64,000 nt of DNA, from contig WRAQ01000008.1 of assembly GCA_009780115.1 (NCBI GenBank), positions 1 to 64,000 on the forward strand. The letters are read 5' to 3'. The notes beneath the pieces are model-generated. The model was given only the letters and a program-made list of their open reading frames with translations, made no database searches and was not told where the DNA came from. Shown here in pieces: positions 34,901 through 42,901 of the stretch. The translations under genes were made by a program, and so were the position numbers. Every line of letters starts with the position of its first letter. The stretch's first letter is position 1. This DNA comes from Lachnospiraceae bacterium. Its GTDB lineage: Bacteria; Bacillota; Clostridia; Lachnospirales; Lachnospiraceae.

Positions 34901-35542
34901 ATATCCGGCCTTAAGGATGATATTAAGAAACTTGGCGATGTAAATGTAAATGCAATTGAAGATTACAAAAATGTGCTTGAGCGTTATACTTTCCTAAAAA
35001 CTCAATATGATGATTTGATTGAAGCGGAAAAAACTTTAAATGACATTATTGCCGAGCTTGATACGGCAATGCGCCGTCAGTTTAACGAGAAGTTTGCGGA
35101 AATCGGCCGCGAATTTGATAAGGTATTTAAAGAATTATTCGGCGGCGGTAAGGGAACCTTAGAACTAATGGAGGATGAAGATATTCTCGTAGCGGGTATC
35201 CGGATTATTGCCCAGCCGCCGGGCAAAAAACTACAAAACATGATGCAGCTTTCCGGCGGTGAAAAAGCTTTAACTGCGATTGCCCTATTATTTGCAATCC
35301 AAAACTTAAAACCATCCCCGTTTTGTTTATTGGATGAAATAGAAGCCGCCCTTGATGAAAGTAATGTCGGCCGTTTTGCCCGTTACTTACATAAATTGGC
35401 AAAAAACACCCAATTTATCGTGATTACCCACCGCCGTGGAACGATGGAAAAAGCTGACCGGCTCTATGGCATCACTATGCAGGAAAAAGGAGTCTCCACG
35501 CTGGTAAGCGTGAAACTTGTGGAGAAAGATTTAGATGACTGA
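31964..35542 (+). CDS. smc: Chromosome condensation ATPase SMC
   Basis: This 1192-residue SMC protein forms the condensin dimer that organises and segregates the nucleoid. The N-terminal ATPase half has Walker A GPNGSGKSN (31-39) and the Q-loop region. Long coiled coils flank a hinge (about 505-660) bounded by YEGYGGAVKRIM and LVPGGAISGG. The C-terminal half has the signature LSGGEKALTAIALLFAIQ and Walker B FCLLDEIEAALDESN. The last 8 bases overlap ftsY, which fits the usual smc-ftsY pairing. A downstream kleisin gene is not in this window. Confidence 0.96.
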   Translation: MYLKRIEIQGFKSFANRINFKFHNGITGIVGPNGSGKSNVADAVRWVLGEQRIKQLRGASMQDVIFSGTEMRKQLSYAYVAITLDNSDNELPIGYDEVTVARRIYRSGESEYLLNGTPCRLKDISEIFYDTGIGKEGYSIIGQGQIDKILSSKPEDRRELFDEAAGIVKFKRRKNAAQKKLEDEKVNLIRIGDIIIELEKQTGPLEKQAEIAKVYLRKKEELKNLDIDIFLLEHNRLTDLIKSAGEKLTLAGGELTETSARYEKIKVEYEEIDEQLQKLEETIQKERDDLNDTGLKRGKLEGEINVLKEQINASRNNEEHLNQRARSVQSEIDIKNIDREAIIADKKIIDLQATEIADVRNEARENLKITQTKNEELNNKIEDGKNNIIEALNLRATIKSKIGRYDTMLEQITIRKAELNSRLIQAKSDEVEQETEIVKLQKEFEDINELIRNLNNKQTDVEEKLFLLREELAGKDRLLRDTQVKYHQEKSKLEALNNLTERYEGYGGAVKRIMEEKKSERGIIGVVADIIKVDRKYETAIEIALGGHIQNIVTEDEETAKRLISLLKKQKGGRATFLPLTSLVNIQKFSHPEALKENGVIGLADKLVKTAARYETVAQSMLGRILVVDNVDNAVRIARKYDYGIRMVTLDGELLVPGGAISGGTFKNSSSLLSRHRETEEAEIKIKKHLADIDELMKGIEDVKTNRNRLRLQLEETKNELQSKFIEQNTARLNVIKATEKKEAALAGSAALITEEGEIAGQIKEIDKAKEAILLELSASEVLEKKLEAEIRTYQTELETGREEESLRLLAVSEQEVKVEKLLQQQGFHQQNIERIDGEITRMEGELLEIRTGLAKNKEDVRIKEENIAEIEKTIIASHALQDNTKQNLEEDILKKEELTARQKNFFGERESLSERISALDKEVYRLGSQKERLEEQIAAQIHYMWEEYEITLSMVAKLTEEQAERGETKSETGVMKRQISGLKDDIKKLGDVNVNAIEDYKNVLERYTFLKTQYDDLIEAEKTLNDIIAELDTAMRRQFNEKFAEIGREFDKVFKELFGGGKGTLELMEDEDILVAGIRIIAQPPGKKLQNMMQLSGGEKALTAIALLFAIQNLKPSPFCLLDEIEAALDESNVGRFARYLHKLAKNTQFIVITHRRGTMEKADRLYGITMQEKGVSTLVSVKLVEKDLDD

Positions 35543-36479
35543 AAAAACTAAGAAAACATTTTTTGGCCGGCTCAAAGAGGGCCTTACCAAAACAAGAAAT
35601 AACATCGTTAGCGGAATAGACTCTGTTTTCAACGGCTTTTCCCAAATCGACGAAGATTTTTATGAAGAACTTTTAGAAATTCTCATCATTGGCGATATCG
35701 GGATTAATGCTGCCGGGCAAATTATTGAAAAACTGAAAAAGCAAGTCCGCGAAAAACATATCAAAGAACCTGAAGGATGCAAACAACTTTTAATTGATAG
35801 TATTAAGGAATTAATGAGCGGTGAAACAGCCGCTTATGAATTTGAAAATAAGCAATCCGTAATTCTCGTAATCGGCGTAAATGGTGTTGGCAAGACAACG
35901 ACGATTGGCAAGATTGCTTCACTATTAAATGAACAGGGTAAAAAAGTCATCCTTGCCGCAGCCGATACTTTCCGGGCGGCGGCCGGCGAACAGCTTGAGG
36001 CCTGGGCAGAGCGTTCCGGGGCAGCATTAATAAGCGGTTCCGAGGGCGCAGACCCGGCCAGCGTTATATATGATGCTGTGAATGCCTGCAAAGCAAGAAA
36101 AGCCGATGTATTAATTTGCGATACAGCCGGCCGCCTTCACAACAAAAAAAATCTGATGGAAGAGCTTAAGAAAATTAACCGGATTATCGAAAAAGAATTT
36201 CCCGGTGTTCACCGCGAGAATTTGCTCGTGCTTGATGGAACTACCGGCCAGAATGCCCTGAACCAGGCCCGCGAATTTGGCGAGGTGGCCGAACTTAGCG
36301 GTTTAATTCTGACAAAACTAGACGGGACAGCCAAAGGCGGAATTGCCATCGCAATTCAATCCGAACTAAACATTCCGGTTAAATATATCGGAGTCGGCGA
36401 AAAAATTACCGACCTGCAGAAATTTAACCCCAACGAGTTCGTCGATGCCTTATTTAATGTAGAGGTTTATGATGAGTGA
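35535..36479 (+). CDS. ftsY: Signal recognition particle receptor FtsY
   Basis: FtsY is the SRP receptor GTPase for co-translational membrane targeting. The 314-residue form has only the NG domain and lacks a long acidic N-terminal region, as is usual in Firmicutes. Motifs: G1 GVNGVGKTTT (114-123), DTFRAAAGEQLEAWAE, the G3 box ICDTAGRLHNKKNLMEEL, and the G4 segment LTKLDGTAKGG. Translational overlap with smc suggests coupling. Confidence 0.95.
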   Translation: MTEKTKKTFFGRLKEGLTKTRNNIVSGIDSVFNGFSQIDEDFYEELLEILIIGDIGINAAGQIIEKLKKQVREKHIKEPEGCKQLLIDSIKELMSGETAAYEFENKQSVILVIGVNGVGKTTTIGKIASLLNEQGKKVILAAADTFRAAAGEQLEAWAERSGAALISGSEGADPASVIYDAVNACKARKADVLICDTAGRLHNKKNLMEELKKINRIIEKEFPGVHRENLLVLDGTTGQNALNQAREFGEVAELSGLILTKLDGTAKGGIAIAIQSELNIPVKYIGVGEKITDLQKFNPNEFVDALFNVEVYDE

Positions 36480-36482
36480 GAC

Positions 36483-36581
36483 AGATAATATATCTCGCAG
36501 GAGCCTTAGGCCGCCCTCTTCCCGAATGAAAACTTTTATCTTACACCAATTAGGCCGTAGTGACGGAGAGATATACTATCT
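36483..36581 (+). ncRNA. Unclassified structured leader upstream of ilvA (copy A)
   Basis: A 14-base outer stem (AGATAATATATCTC with GAGATATACTATCT, one mismatch) closes a region holding GAGCCTTAGGCCGCC and ATTAGGCCGTAGTGACGG. The same order occurs at 48372-48467 upstream of the SpoIID-domain gene, with the outer stem kept though its sequence differs. I cannot match it to a riboswitch class I know. It begins 4 bases after ftsY and ends 25 bases before ilvA. Confidence 0.45.
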
Positions 36582-36606
36582 GACTCGCGGATTATAGGAG
36601 AAAAAA

Positions 36607-37836
36607 ATGCAAAGTAACGAATCATACCTAACCCTTGAAAGCTTCGAAGAAGCTTCCCAAGCCGTCAAACAAGTAATCCAGGAAACCAAACTCATTTACA
36701 GCGAATACTTAAGCCAGCAAACCGGCGCAAAAATATATTTAAAACCCGAAAACATGCAGTTTACCGGTGCATACAAATTGCGGGGCGCTTATTACAAAAT
36801 CAGTACCCTGACTGAAGAAGAGCGCAACCGTGGTTTGATTACCGCTTCGGCGGGAAACCATGCCCAGGGTGTTGCTTATGCGGCGCAAAGATATGGCGTG
36901 AAGGCAGTTATCGTGATGCCGACGACAACCCCGCTTATCAAAGTAAACCGTACCAAAAGTATGGGCGCGGAAGTTATTCTTGCCGGTGACATGTATGATG
37001 AATCATGCCAAACGGCACTAAAACTTGCTAAGGAAAAAGGCTATACCTTTATCCATCCTTTTGATGATTTGGCCGTAGCAACCGGGCAAGGCACGATTAT
37101 GATGGAAATTTATAAAGAATTGCCGCTTGTTGATTTTATTCTCGTCCCGATAGGCGGCGGCGGGCTTGCTGCCGGGATATCAGTCTTAGCCAAAATGCTG
37201 AATCCGAAAATCAAGATTATTGGTATTGAGCCGGCCGGCGCAAATTGTCTGCAGGAATCACTTAAAGCCGGTGAAGTTGTTTCAATCACCGATGTAAATA
37301 CGATTGCCGACGGCACCGCGGTAAGAACACCGGGTTCGGTTATCTTTCCTTATATCAAAGAAAACCTTGATGAAATTATTACAATTGAAGATGAAGAATT
37401 GGTCGCCGCTTTTCTTGATATGGTCGAAAACCACAAGATGGTAGTCGAAAATTCCGGCTTGCTTGCCGTTGCCGCACTTAAGCATCTTCCGGTTAAAGAT
37501 AAACGTGTTGTTGCGATTCTTAGCGGCGGAAATATGGATGTTATTACAATGTCTTCCGTTGTTCAGCGCGGGTTGATTATCCGCGACCGGATTTTCACGG
37601 TTTCGGTTCTTCTTCCCGACAAACCCGGCGAACTTACCCGTGTATCCGGTGTCATCGCGGGACAGAATGGAAACGTTATCAAGCTTGAACACAACCAGTT
37701 CGTTTCAATTAACCGAAATGCGGCTGTTGAATTGCGGATTACCCTGGAAGCCTTTGGTTCGGAACACAAGAATGAAATCATCACTACCCTTGAAAACGAA
37801 GGCTACCGCCCCCGGGTGGTACGGACGAATATATGA
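36607..37836 (+). CDS. ilvA: Threonine ammonia-lyase with C-terminal ACT domain
   Basis: This PLP enzyme converts threonine to 2-oxobutyrate, the entry to isoleucine synthesis or, in catabolic use, to propionate. The 409 residues carry the PLP lysine K57 in FTGAYKLRGAYY, the phosphate loop IPIGGGGLAAG (as VPIGGGGLAAG) and an ACT-like tail from about 330 (TVSVLLPDKPGELTRVSGVI). The length and single ACT domain match the TdcB/IlvA short type. The ribosome binding site is TAGGAG. No other branched-chain genes adjoin. Confidence 0.92.
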   Translation: MQSNESYLTLESFEEASQAVKQVIQETKLIYSEYLSQQTGAKIYLKPENMQFTGAYKLRGAYYKISTLTEEERNRGLITASAGNHAQGVAYAAQRYGVKAVIVMPTTTPLIKVNRTKSMGAEVILAGDMYDESCQTALKLAKEKGYTFIHPFDDLAVATGQGTIMMEIYKELPLVDFILVPIGGGGLAAGISVLAKMLNPKIKIIGIEPAGANCLQESLKAGEVVSITDVNTIADGTAVRTPGSVIFPYIKENLDEIITIEDEELVAAFLDMVENHKMVVENSGLLAVAALKHLPVKDKRVVAILSGGNMDVITMSSVVQRGLIIRDRIFTVSVLLPDKPGELTRVSGVIAGQNGNVIKLEHNQFVSINRNAAVELRITLEAFGSEHKNEIITTLENEGYRPRVVRTNI

Positions 37837-37949
37837 TATTAACAGATGCGATTTACTAGTTACTAAGGTTACTAAGTAATTACATTAACAAAATAAAATC
37901 GGGTATACTATAGCTATCAATATCATTTTACATAAGGGGTGTTAATAAA

Positions 37950-39473
37950 ATGCTAAAGGAATTTATCTCGTTTATAGATACAACTGAATCTATTTATGAT
38001 CTTATTGCATATTGCTATGATTCCATATATTCCATTGTAGATAACGAAGAGTTATTTCTTGCCGAATATATCGATAAAGCATCAGCTGCTATTTCAGATA
38101 TCGTGATATCTAGCGGTATAACTAATCCCAATTGTAATATATTAGATAATCTATCGGCTTCTATTTTTGATATGCTTAGAAATATGATGCCAAATCCTTA
38201 TTCTAATTATGCTAATTTCTTGCGTGAGTTACTAAGAAGGATGAAGAATATTGAACTGGCAGATTATCAAAATGCTGATTATAATAATATGACAATTCCT
38301 TATATAATACTACAAACAATTGATAGCTATTTGCCTTCATATAATTTTACAGAAAAAACAGGTCCAAAAGGAAATTATCTGAATTATAATACGCTAGTAT
38401 ATCTTGCAGATAATGATACTTTGATTTTTGATACATCTGATAAATTAAAGTTTCGTGAAAAAGTACATGCATGCAAAATAACAGAAAGTTTTAATAACAT
38501 AAGATTAGTACATAAAAGTAAATTGAAAAGGGGAGCCGGTATACCCAATATAAAAACCATTAGCATAGAAAATGAAATGCTTAATATAGCGATTAAAGAT
38601 AAACAGGAGTTATCATTTGCTTTTATTCCATATTCTAATTTACGAGAATTTGATTTCGTTAACTCTGTAGGAACTTCCTTTACAATAAGTTATCGAAATA
38701 CTGATGAAGAGATAATGAAAAAAAGATGTCAAACATTACTTGATGCGGCTATTTGCTCAAATGCAAATATCATTGTTTTTCCGGAATACATCGTATCTAA
38801 AAATATGATTATTGAAATTAGATGTATATTAAAGCAGAAAAATATTGAAAAACCGAAAAGCTTAGATAGTCTAATGATGGTAATTGCTGGCTCTACGTGG
38901 GATGAAAGTAATAATAATATCTTATATATTATAGATCGATTTGGCGAAGTGGTTGGGGAATATTATAAATACTCTAAATTTGCTAAGTTTTCTAAACCGA
39001 ATTTTTCGCATGGAGTTTTTGAGCTTTGTGAAAAATTAACAATGCCGGGAAAAAAATGCACTCTTATTAACATTAATGGAGTCGGACATGTTTTGCCAGC
39101 CATTTGCCGTGATGTTATTGACGAAGATTATACCAGCTCTTTGGCGGAATTTTTTCACCCTTCGATGGTAATCATTCCCGCGTGGAGTAAGTCAATAGCA
39201 TCTTTTCATGAAAGAATAAAGTCTTTCGCTAATAGGTTTTACACAAGTTCATTTGTTTGCAATAGTTGTCAAGCTAAGGGAGAATTTTCAAGTTGTGCCT
39301 GTATTCCTATAAAACCAAACACGGTAATTGAGGGTAAAATAGTTAGTATTAACGTAAAAGAATGTAAGAAAAATTGTGAAAAAAAGGGATGTATTTTTCT
39401 ATTGAAAGTGAATTATAATAGAGAATGCATTGAAAGCGGAAATCCGATAGAATGGGAGCAAATTAGGTGTTGA
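37950..39473 (+). CDS. Nitrilase-superfamily-like protein of unknown role
   Basis: The N-terminal about 220 residues of this 507-residue protein are unrecognised and probably helical. The C-terminal half (about 225-460) fits a carbon-nitrogen hydrolase fold. The catalytic triad candidates are the glutamate in IIVFPEYIV, the lysine in YYKYSKFAK and the cysteine in AICRDVIDEDY. The tail holds several further cysteines (SSCACIPIK, CKKNCEKKGC), which could bind metal. It is AT-rich and starts a three-gene cassette with a winged-helix gene and a 366-residue gene. Nitrilase-like domains are known in some bacterial immunity and signalling proteins; such a role here is only a guess. Confidence 0.6.
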   Translation: MLKEFISFIDTTESIYDLIAYCYDSIYSIVDNEELFLAEYIDKASAAISDIVISSGITNPNCNILDNLSASIFDMLRNMMPNPYSNYANFLRELLRRMKNIELADYQNADYNNMTIPYIILQTIDSYLPSYNFTEKTGPKGNYLNYNTLVYLADNDTLIFDTSDKLKFREKVHACKITESFNNIRLVHKSKLKRGAGIPNIKTISIENEMLNIAIKDKQELSFAFIPYSNLREFDFVNSVGTSFTISYRNTDEEIMKKRCQTLLDAAICSNANIIVFPEYIVSKNMIIEIRCILKQKNIEKPKSLDSLMMVIAGSTWDESNNNILYIIDRFGEVVGEYYKYSKFAKFSKPNFSHGVFELCEKLTMPGKKCTLININGVGHVLPAICRDVIDEDYTSSLAEFFHPSMVIIPAWSKSIASFHERIKSFANRFYTSSFVCNSCQAKGEFSSCACIPIKPNTVIEGKIVSINVKECKKNCEKKGCIFLLKVNYNRECIESGNPIEWEQIRC

Positions 39474-39498
39474 TTTTTAGATAAAGCTTTGATACAAT
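39470..39498 (+). promoter_or_regulatory. Promoter of the winged-helix gene
   Basis: TTGATT 39470-39475, a 17-base spacer and TACAAT 39493-39498. The -35 box overlaps the end of the nitrilase-like gene, so the second and third cassette genes can be transcribed separately. Confidence 0.55.
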
Positions 39499-39507
39499 AT
39501 AAAATGA

Positions 39508-39531
39508 CTAAACAGTTTATAAACGGTTTAG
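39508..39531. promoter_or_regulatory. Operator-like palindrome just after the promoter
   Basis: CTAAAC and GTTTAG flank the perfect core GTTTATAAAC, giving a 24-base palindrome with only one mismatched pair. It sits about where transcription should begin and before the ribosome binding site of a winged-helix protein, which makes it a likely repressor site, possibly for autoregulation (inferred). Confidence 0.5.
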
Positions 39532-39550
39532 AGAAAAGGTGTTAATAAAA

Positions 39551-40294
39551 ATGCTATCTTATATATCAGAATCAATTTTTAACAATCTATTGATGGATAA
39601 AGAAATACCAGATGAGGTTATTATTAATCTTATCTCAGAAATTCATTTGCATACAAAAACTAATTCATTTAAGAAAATGCCGGATAGTTTTTATAGGTTA
39701 GCTGAGTATATAAGCAATAAAATACAATCAGACTATTTTGGTGAGTATTCTGCACATTTGGGTTTAACATACGGGAAATTATGGTCAATTAATAAGTTTG
39801 TTAAAATAGCTGAAAAGGAAGACTTATTAAAATTTTCAATTGATGATGATGCAAAGTTATATCATAAAAGATATCATATTTTTAAAATGATAAAAGAAAA
39901 AAGTAATATTGGTGGTATTGCACAAAATGACTTGGCAAAAGTAGCAGATATGTCAGCATCAGCATTTTCACAATTTATTGGTAAATTTGAAAATGGTAAG
40001 TATTTTATTTCGCGGCAATTAGGAAGAAATAAATTTTACTACATTACGGATAATGGTAAAATATTGTTAGAAAAAATGGAAAGATTAATAAATGCTGATA
40101 GGCAAGAGTCAAAAAAAAGAGTTGCGAAAGATTTTCAGTTATCACCGAAAATTGTCAACGGCATATCCAATAATGAAATTCAAAGCGTTAATGAGCGAGG
40201 TTTTGAGACGAATAAAGCAAATCGATTTAAAGGATTAGCCCAAGCTTGCCGTTATGAAAAATATAAAGAATTGAGAGGGAGAAGGAGTGGATAA
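39551..40294 (+). CDS. Winged-helix (MarR-like) protein of an unknown cassette
   Basis: The ATG at 39551 was chosen over the GTG at 39539 because the preceding nitrilase-like gene has the same leader, GGTGTTAATAAA, before its ATG. The 247-residue product has a helical N-terminal half. A winged helix at about 105-180 follows (IAQNDLAKVADMSASAFSQF, then ISRQLGRNKFYYITDNGKIL). A basic tail ends in KYKELRGRRSG. The helix-turn-helix suggests DNA binding, perhaps at the palindrome in front of its own gene. It overlaps the next gene by 8 bases. Confidence 0.6.
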   Translation: MLSYISESIFNNLLMDKEIPDEVIINLISEIHLHTKTNSFKKMPDSFYRLAEYISNKIQSDYFGEYSAHLGLTYGKLWSINKFVKIAEKEDLLKFSIDDDAKLYHKRYHIFKMIKEKSNIGGIAQNDLAKVADMSASAFSQFIGKFENGKYFISRQLGRNKFYYITDNGKILLEKMERLINADRQESKKRVAKDFQLSPKIVNGISNNEIQSVNERGFETNKANRFKGLAQACRYEKYKELRGRRSG

Positions 40295-41387
40295 AGAAGC
40301 ATTATTATATCAAATAAGAGCAGCGAAAGGTCAGGATGATTGTTTTTCGTTCTGCAGGGTCATGTATCAATACTTATTAAAACAAGTACCGGATGAAAAA
40401 CCAGAGGTATTGGCGTGGTTTTTCAAAACGGCATTTGATGATTATGGATTTAAAAAAGAAGTTCTTTTATCAGATAAACTAGAAAACCAGCTTAATGATT
40501 ATTCATTCAAATATGAAAAGCTTATTTGGGGATTAATAAATTATTATTCAGTAAAGGGATATACTGAAAGGGAATATTATAATAGCTTATGGAATAGTAT
40601 TGAAATACTTTTGCCGAATATCACGGAAGAAGAAAAAGTTTATTGTTTATACAAAATTCTTTGGAATATTCAAACTCCATATTATGCATTACCGGTTAGT
40701 ATGCAATTATCGAATATACAATTTTCAGAAATTCTTGACGATATTTCTTTAGCTATTAAACATTTAGATTACGCATTTAAGCTTTCGGGTGGGCGAGTGA
40801 CTAAAACAGGGCTTGCTTCTCATATGGTATATTTATTGGATAAATTAGATACAGTTGAGCAGAAGTCTGTTTTATTAGTTTACTACGAAAACCGTTTGGA
40901 GAAACTCTGGAAAAAAGATGAGGAGATTAAAACCGGAAGTTCTTCGCAAATAGATAAAAAACCTAGTGAGCCGATTGGCTTCCTTGACAAAAGTATAACT
41001 GCTGTTTGGACAAATAACGACCCATGCAATGATGAAGTGTCTGTTAAGGTCGAAGAGTTGGCATTTTATAAGTACCCGACCATAAATAATGACGAATATT
41101 ATTTTTTACTAATAAAAAAAGGAGAAGATGTTTTCATTTCAGACCAAGGGAAGACTTACGAGCAGTTGGATAAAATTTTTGTGTTGAAAGAACCAGATGT
41201 AATTAAAAATTTGGTTGCTATTTTAAAGCAATATGGAGTGCAAAAGCAAGGGAAAGAGTTTGTTCTTAAAATTGATAATTGGGATGGAAACCTAAATGAA
41301 GATGAGAATGAAAGCTTAAGAAAAGGAAAACTATCCTTATTTTCCTGTGTTTCGTTTATGTTGAATATGAAAATATTTTATGAATAA
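40287..41387 (+). CDS. Unknown 366-residue cassette protein
   Basis: It begins with GTG after GGGAGAAGGA, overlapping the winged-helix gene. The helical N-terminal about 200 residues (KGQDDCFSFCRVMYQYLLKQ) are separated by a short polar linker (KTGSSSQIDKKPSEP) from a beta-rich C-terminal domain. That domain has VFISDQGKTYEQLDKIFVL and then KLSLFSCVSFMLNMKIFY; I recall similar C-terminal domains in hypothetical clostridial proteins. No active site is recognised. The tight overlap ties it to the two previous genes. Confidence 0.55.
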   Translation: MDKEALLYQIRAAKGQDDCFSFCRVMYQYLLKQVPDEKPEVLAWFFKTAFDDYGFKKEVLLSDKLENQLNDYSFKYEKLIWGLINYYSVKGYTEREYYNSLWNSIEILLPNITEEEKVYCLYKILWNIQTPYYALPVSMQLSNIQFSEILDDISLAIKHLDYAFKLSGGRVTKTGLASHMVYLLDKLDTVEQKSVLLVYYENRLEKLWKKDEEIKTGSSSQIDKKPSEPIGFLDKSITAVWTNNDPCNDEVSVKVEELAFYKYPTINNDEYYFLLIKKGEDVFISDQGKTYEQLDKIFVLKEPDVIKNLVAILKQYGVQKQGKEFVLKIDNWDGNLNEDENESLRKGKLSLFSCVSFMLNMKIFYE

Positions 41388-41436
41388 AAGAGAAAAAATA
41401 GTATGTAGTTGTTATTTTGGCGAAATTCCATAAATA

Positions 41437-41787
41437 TTTTACCCCCACGAAAGCCCCTGTTTTTTCTTGGCCATTTTTTCCTCATACAAAACCGAGTCAG
41501 CACTTAGCATTGCATCATCGAAACACTTATTTGACGAATGCTCAAGAACAACACTGCCGATACTGGCAAGAACCTGATAGGGATGATGATTTTCGCGATT
41601 GTATTCGTCAATTTTCGCCCGGATTCTTTGTTCAACAAACTTGACATTTTCTTTTGCTTTTACTGAAGAGAAAACGACAAATTCATCACCGCCGATTCGG
41701 CCGACGATGTCCTCACCCCGCAAAACCTGCTTAAGTATCCCGGCAAAAGCGGAGATAGCTTTATCACCTTCTTTATGCCCATAGGCA
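41437..41787 (-). pseudogene. Duplicated 3' end of the GGDEF gene, truncated
   Basis: This stretch is nearly identical, with about nine base differences, to 45521-45870, the 3' end of the LacI-like/GGDEF gene. It encodes the final about 117 residues including RGED, GGDEF and the C-terminal SADSVLYEEKMAKKK. It has no start and its upstream side ends abruptly at a perfect palindrome. It is a recent partial duplicate without the rest of the catalytic domain. Confidence 0.85.
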
Positions 41788-41805
41788 TCATAAAATATAA
41801 TATAT

Positions 41806-41861
41806 AAAAGTACATATCGCAGTTGGAAAGAAATTTCTTTCCAACTGCGATATGTACTTTT
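41806..41861. repeat. 56-bp perfect palindrome
   Basis: Two 28-base arms are exactly complementary with no loop; the left arm starts AAAAGTACATATCGC and continues AGTTGGAAAGAAA to the centre at 41833/41834. Part of the arm (CCAACTGCGATATGT) recurs in the hairpin after pta. It lies at the break of the duplicated GGDEF fragment, suggesting a mobile hairpin or a recombination scar; on RNA it would also terminate. Confidence 0.9.
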
Positions 41862-41900
41862 TGTGTTAACTGTGATAGGATTTTTTAGGAGAAAATATAA

Positions 41901-42823
41901 ATGAAAAAAAGCAAAAAAATGAATTATGGCACACAAGATATAATTGACAAAATAGCTCAAATTTTGACAGAAAAATTAAATATAAATTCATTACCGACGA
42001 TACATATCCGGATAAATTTAGAAAAGTTATTATCGACAACATAAGTTTAGCTATCCGCAAGAAAAAAGAAATAATATGTATATTAGAATTAAAGGAAGAA
42101 GAATTAATATCGCTCAAAGAAGAGAGCAAAGATAATAATATTGAATTTTATTACTCTCCAGAACATATTGAAAAATTTAAAATTCCCGAAATGATTAAAA
42201 AAATTTATACCCCAAGTAAGCCAATCATTTTTGTCGGGGAAATGACAGAGGGATTAGATGCTTTTGAGATTGTGTTAGGTATGACTGATTTTTTTAGGAA
42301 AGAGGGATATAAAACAGTTACATTAACAGAGAAACCATATCATAGCTTATTAAATATAAATTCTATACCTGATTTTATACGGCATCATGATATGGATGAA
42401 AATAACAAAGTTTATGCCTTTAATCAATTGGTAAAACAACTTGAGGAAAAGGAAAATCCAAATATCATTATTGTTCAGCTCCCTGGGGCCCTTATGAGAT
42501 TTAACGATAAATTGACGGCCGGTTTTGGTATCATTCCCTATTTGATAAGCTTGGCCGTTCAGGCAGAATGTATGGTGGTAAGTACTTTCTATGATACAAT
42601 GAACCCGGCTTTTTATGAAACATTGAGTGAAAGGTTTGAGCATCAACTTGGAGTTGGTATCAATGCATTATGTATTTCTAATGTTTTTATTGATGTACCG
42701 GACTCTATGGAGAACAATAGTTTTTCATATTTACGTGTAGAACAGGAAAAAGTGGATAAAGAGGTATTTGAACTCAATCAGAATAGTGAAATACCGAATT
42801 TGAAGATATGTGTAAACGTATAA
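41901..42823 (+). pseudogene. Deletion-fused remnant: carrier-like start joined to a peptide-maturation protein (TIGR04066-like)
   Basis: An ATG after TAGGAG opens a 47-residue frame (MNYGTQDIIDKIAQILTEKL) that resembles the start of an acyl-carrier-related protein and stops at 42044. In another frame, open before 41990, the sequence continues DDTYPDKFRKVIIDNISLAI and runs through the ATG at 42191 to 42823. Its 210-residue end (KPIIFVGEMTEGLDAFEI, NIIIVQLPGALMRFNDKL) matches my memory of the C-terminal half of the clostridial family TIGR04066, which accompanies Cys-rich bacteriocin precursors. Both families occur next to such precursors, so a deletion seems to have fused them out of frame. 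Confidence 0.5.
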
Positions 42824-42901
42824 TTATGCTATTGAAATAAATTTGATTAATGATAGCAGTTTACTCAACAATATTAAAATCAAAGCTAAGAAAGGAGTAA
42901 G

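Noticed and set aside
37950..39473. Nitrilase-like gene as part of a reverse-transcriptase defence system
   Set aside because: Some defence reverse transcriptases carry nitrilase domains, but no reverse transcriptase motif is present in this protein or its neighbours.
41439..41960. A 173-residue GGDEF protein
   Set aside because: The first 55 or so codons cross the perfect palindrome and leader of the next gene; only the duplicated GGDEF tail is protein-like.
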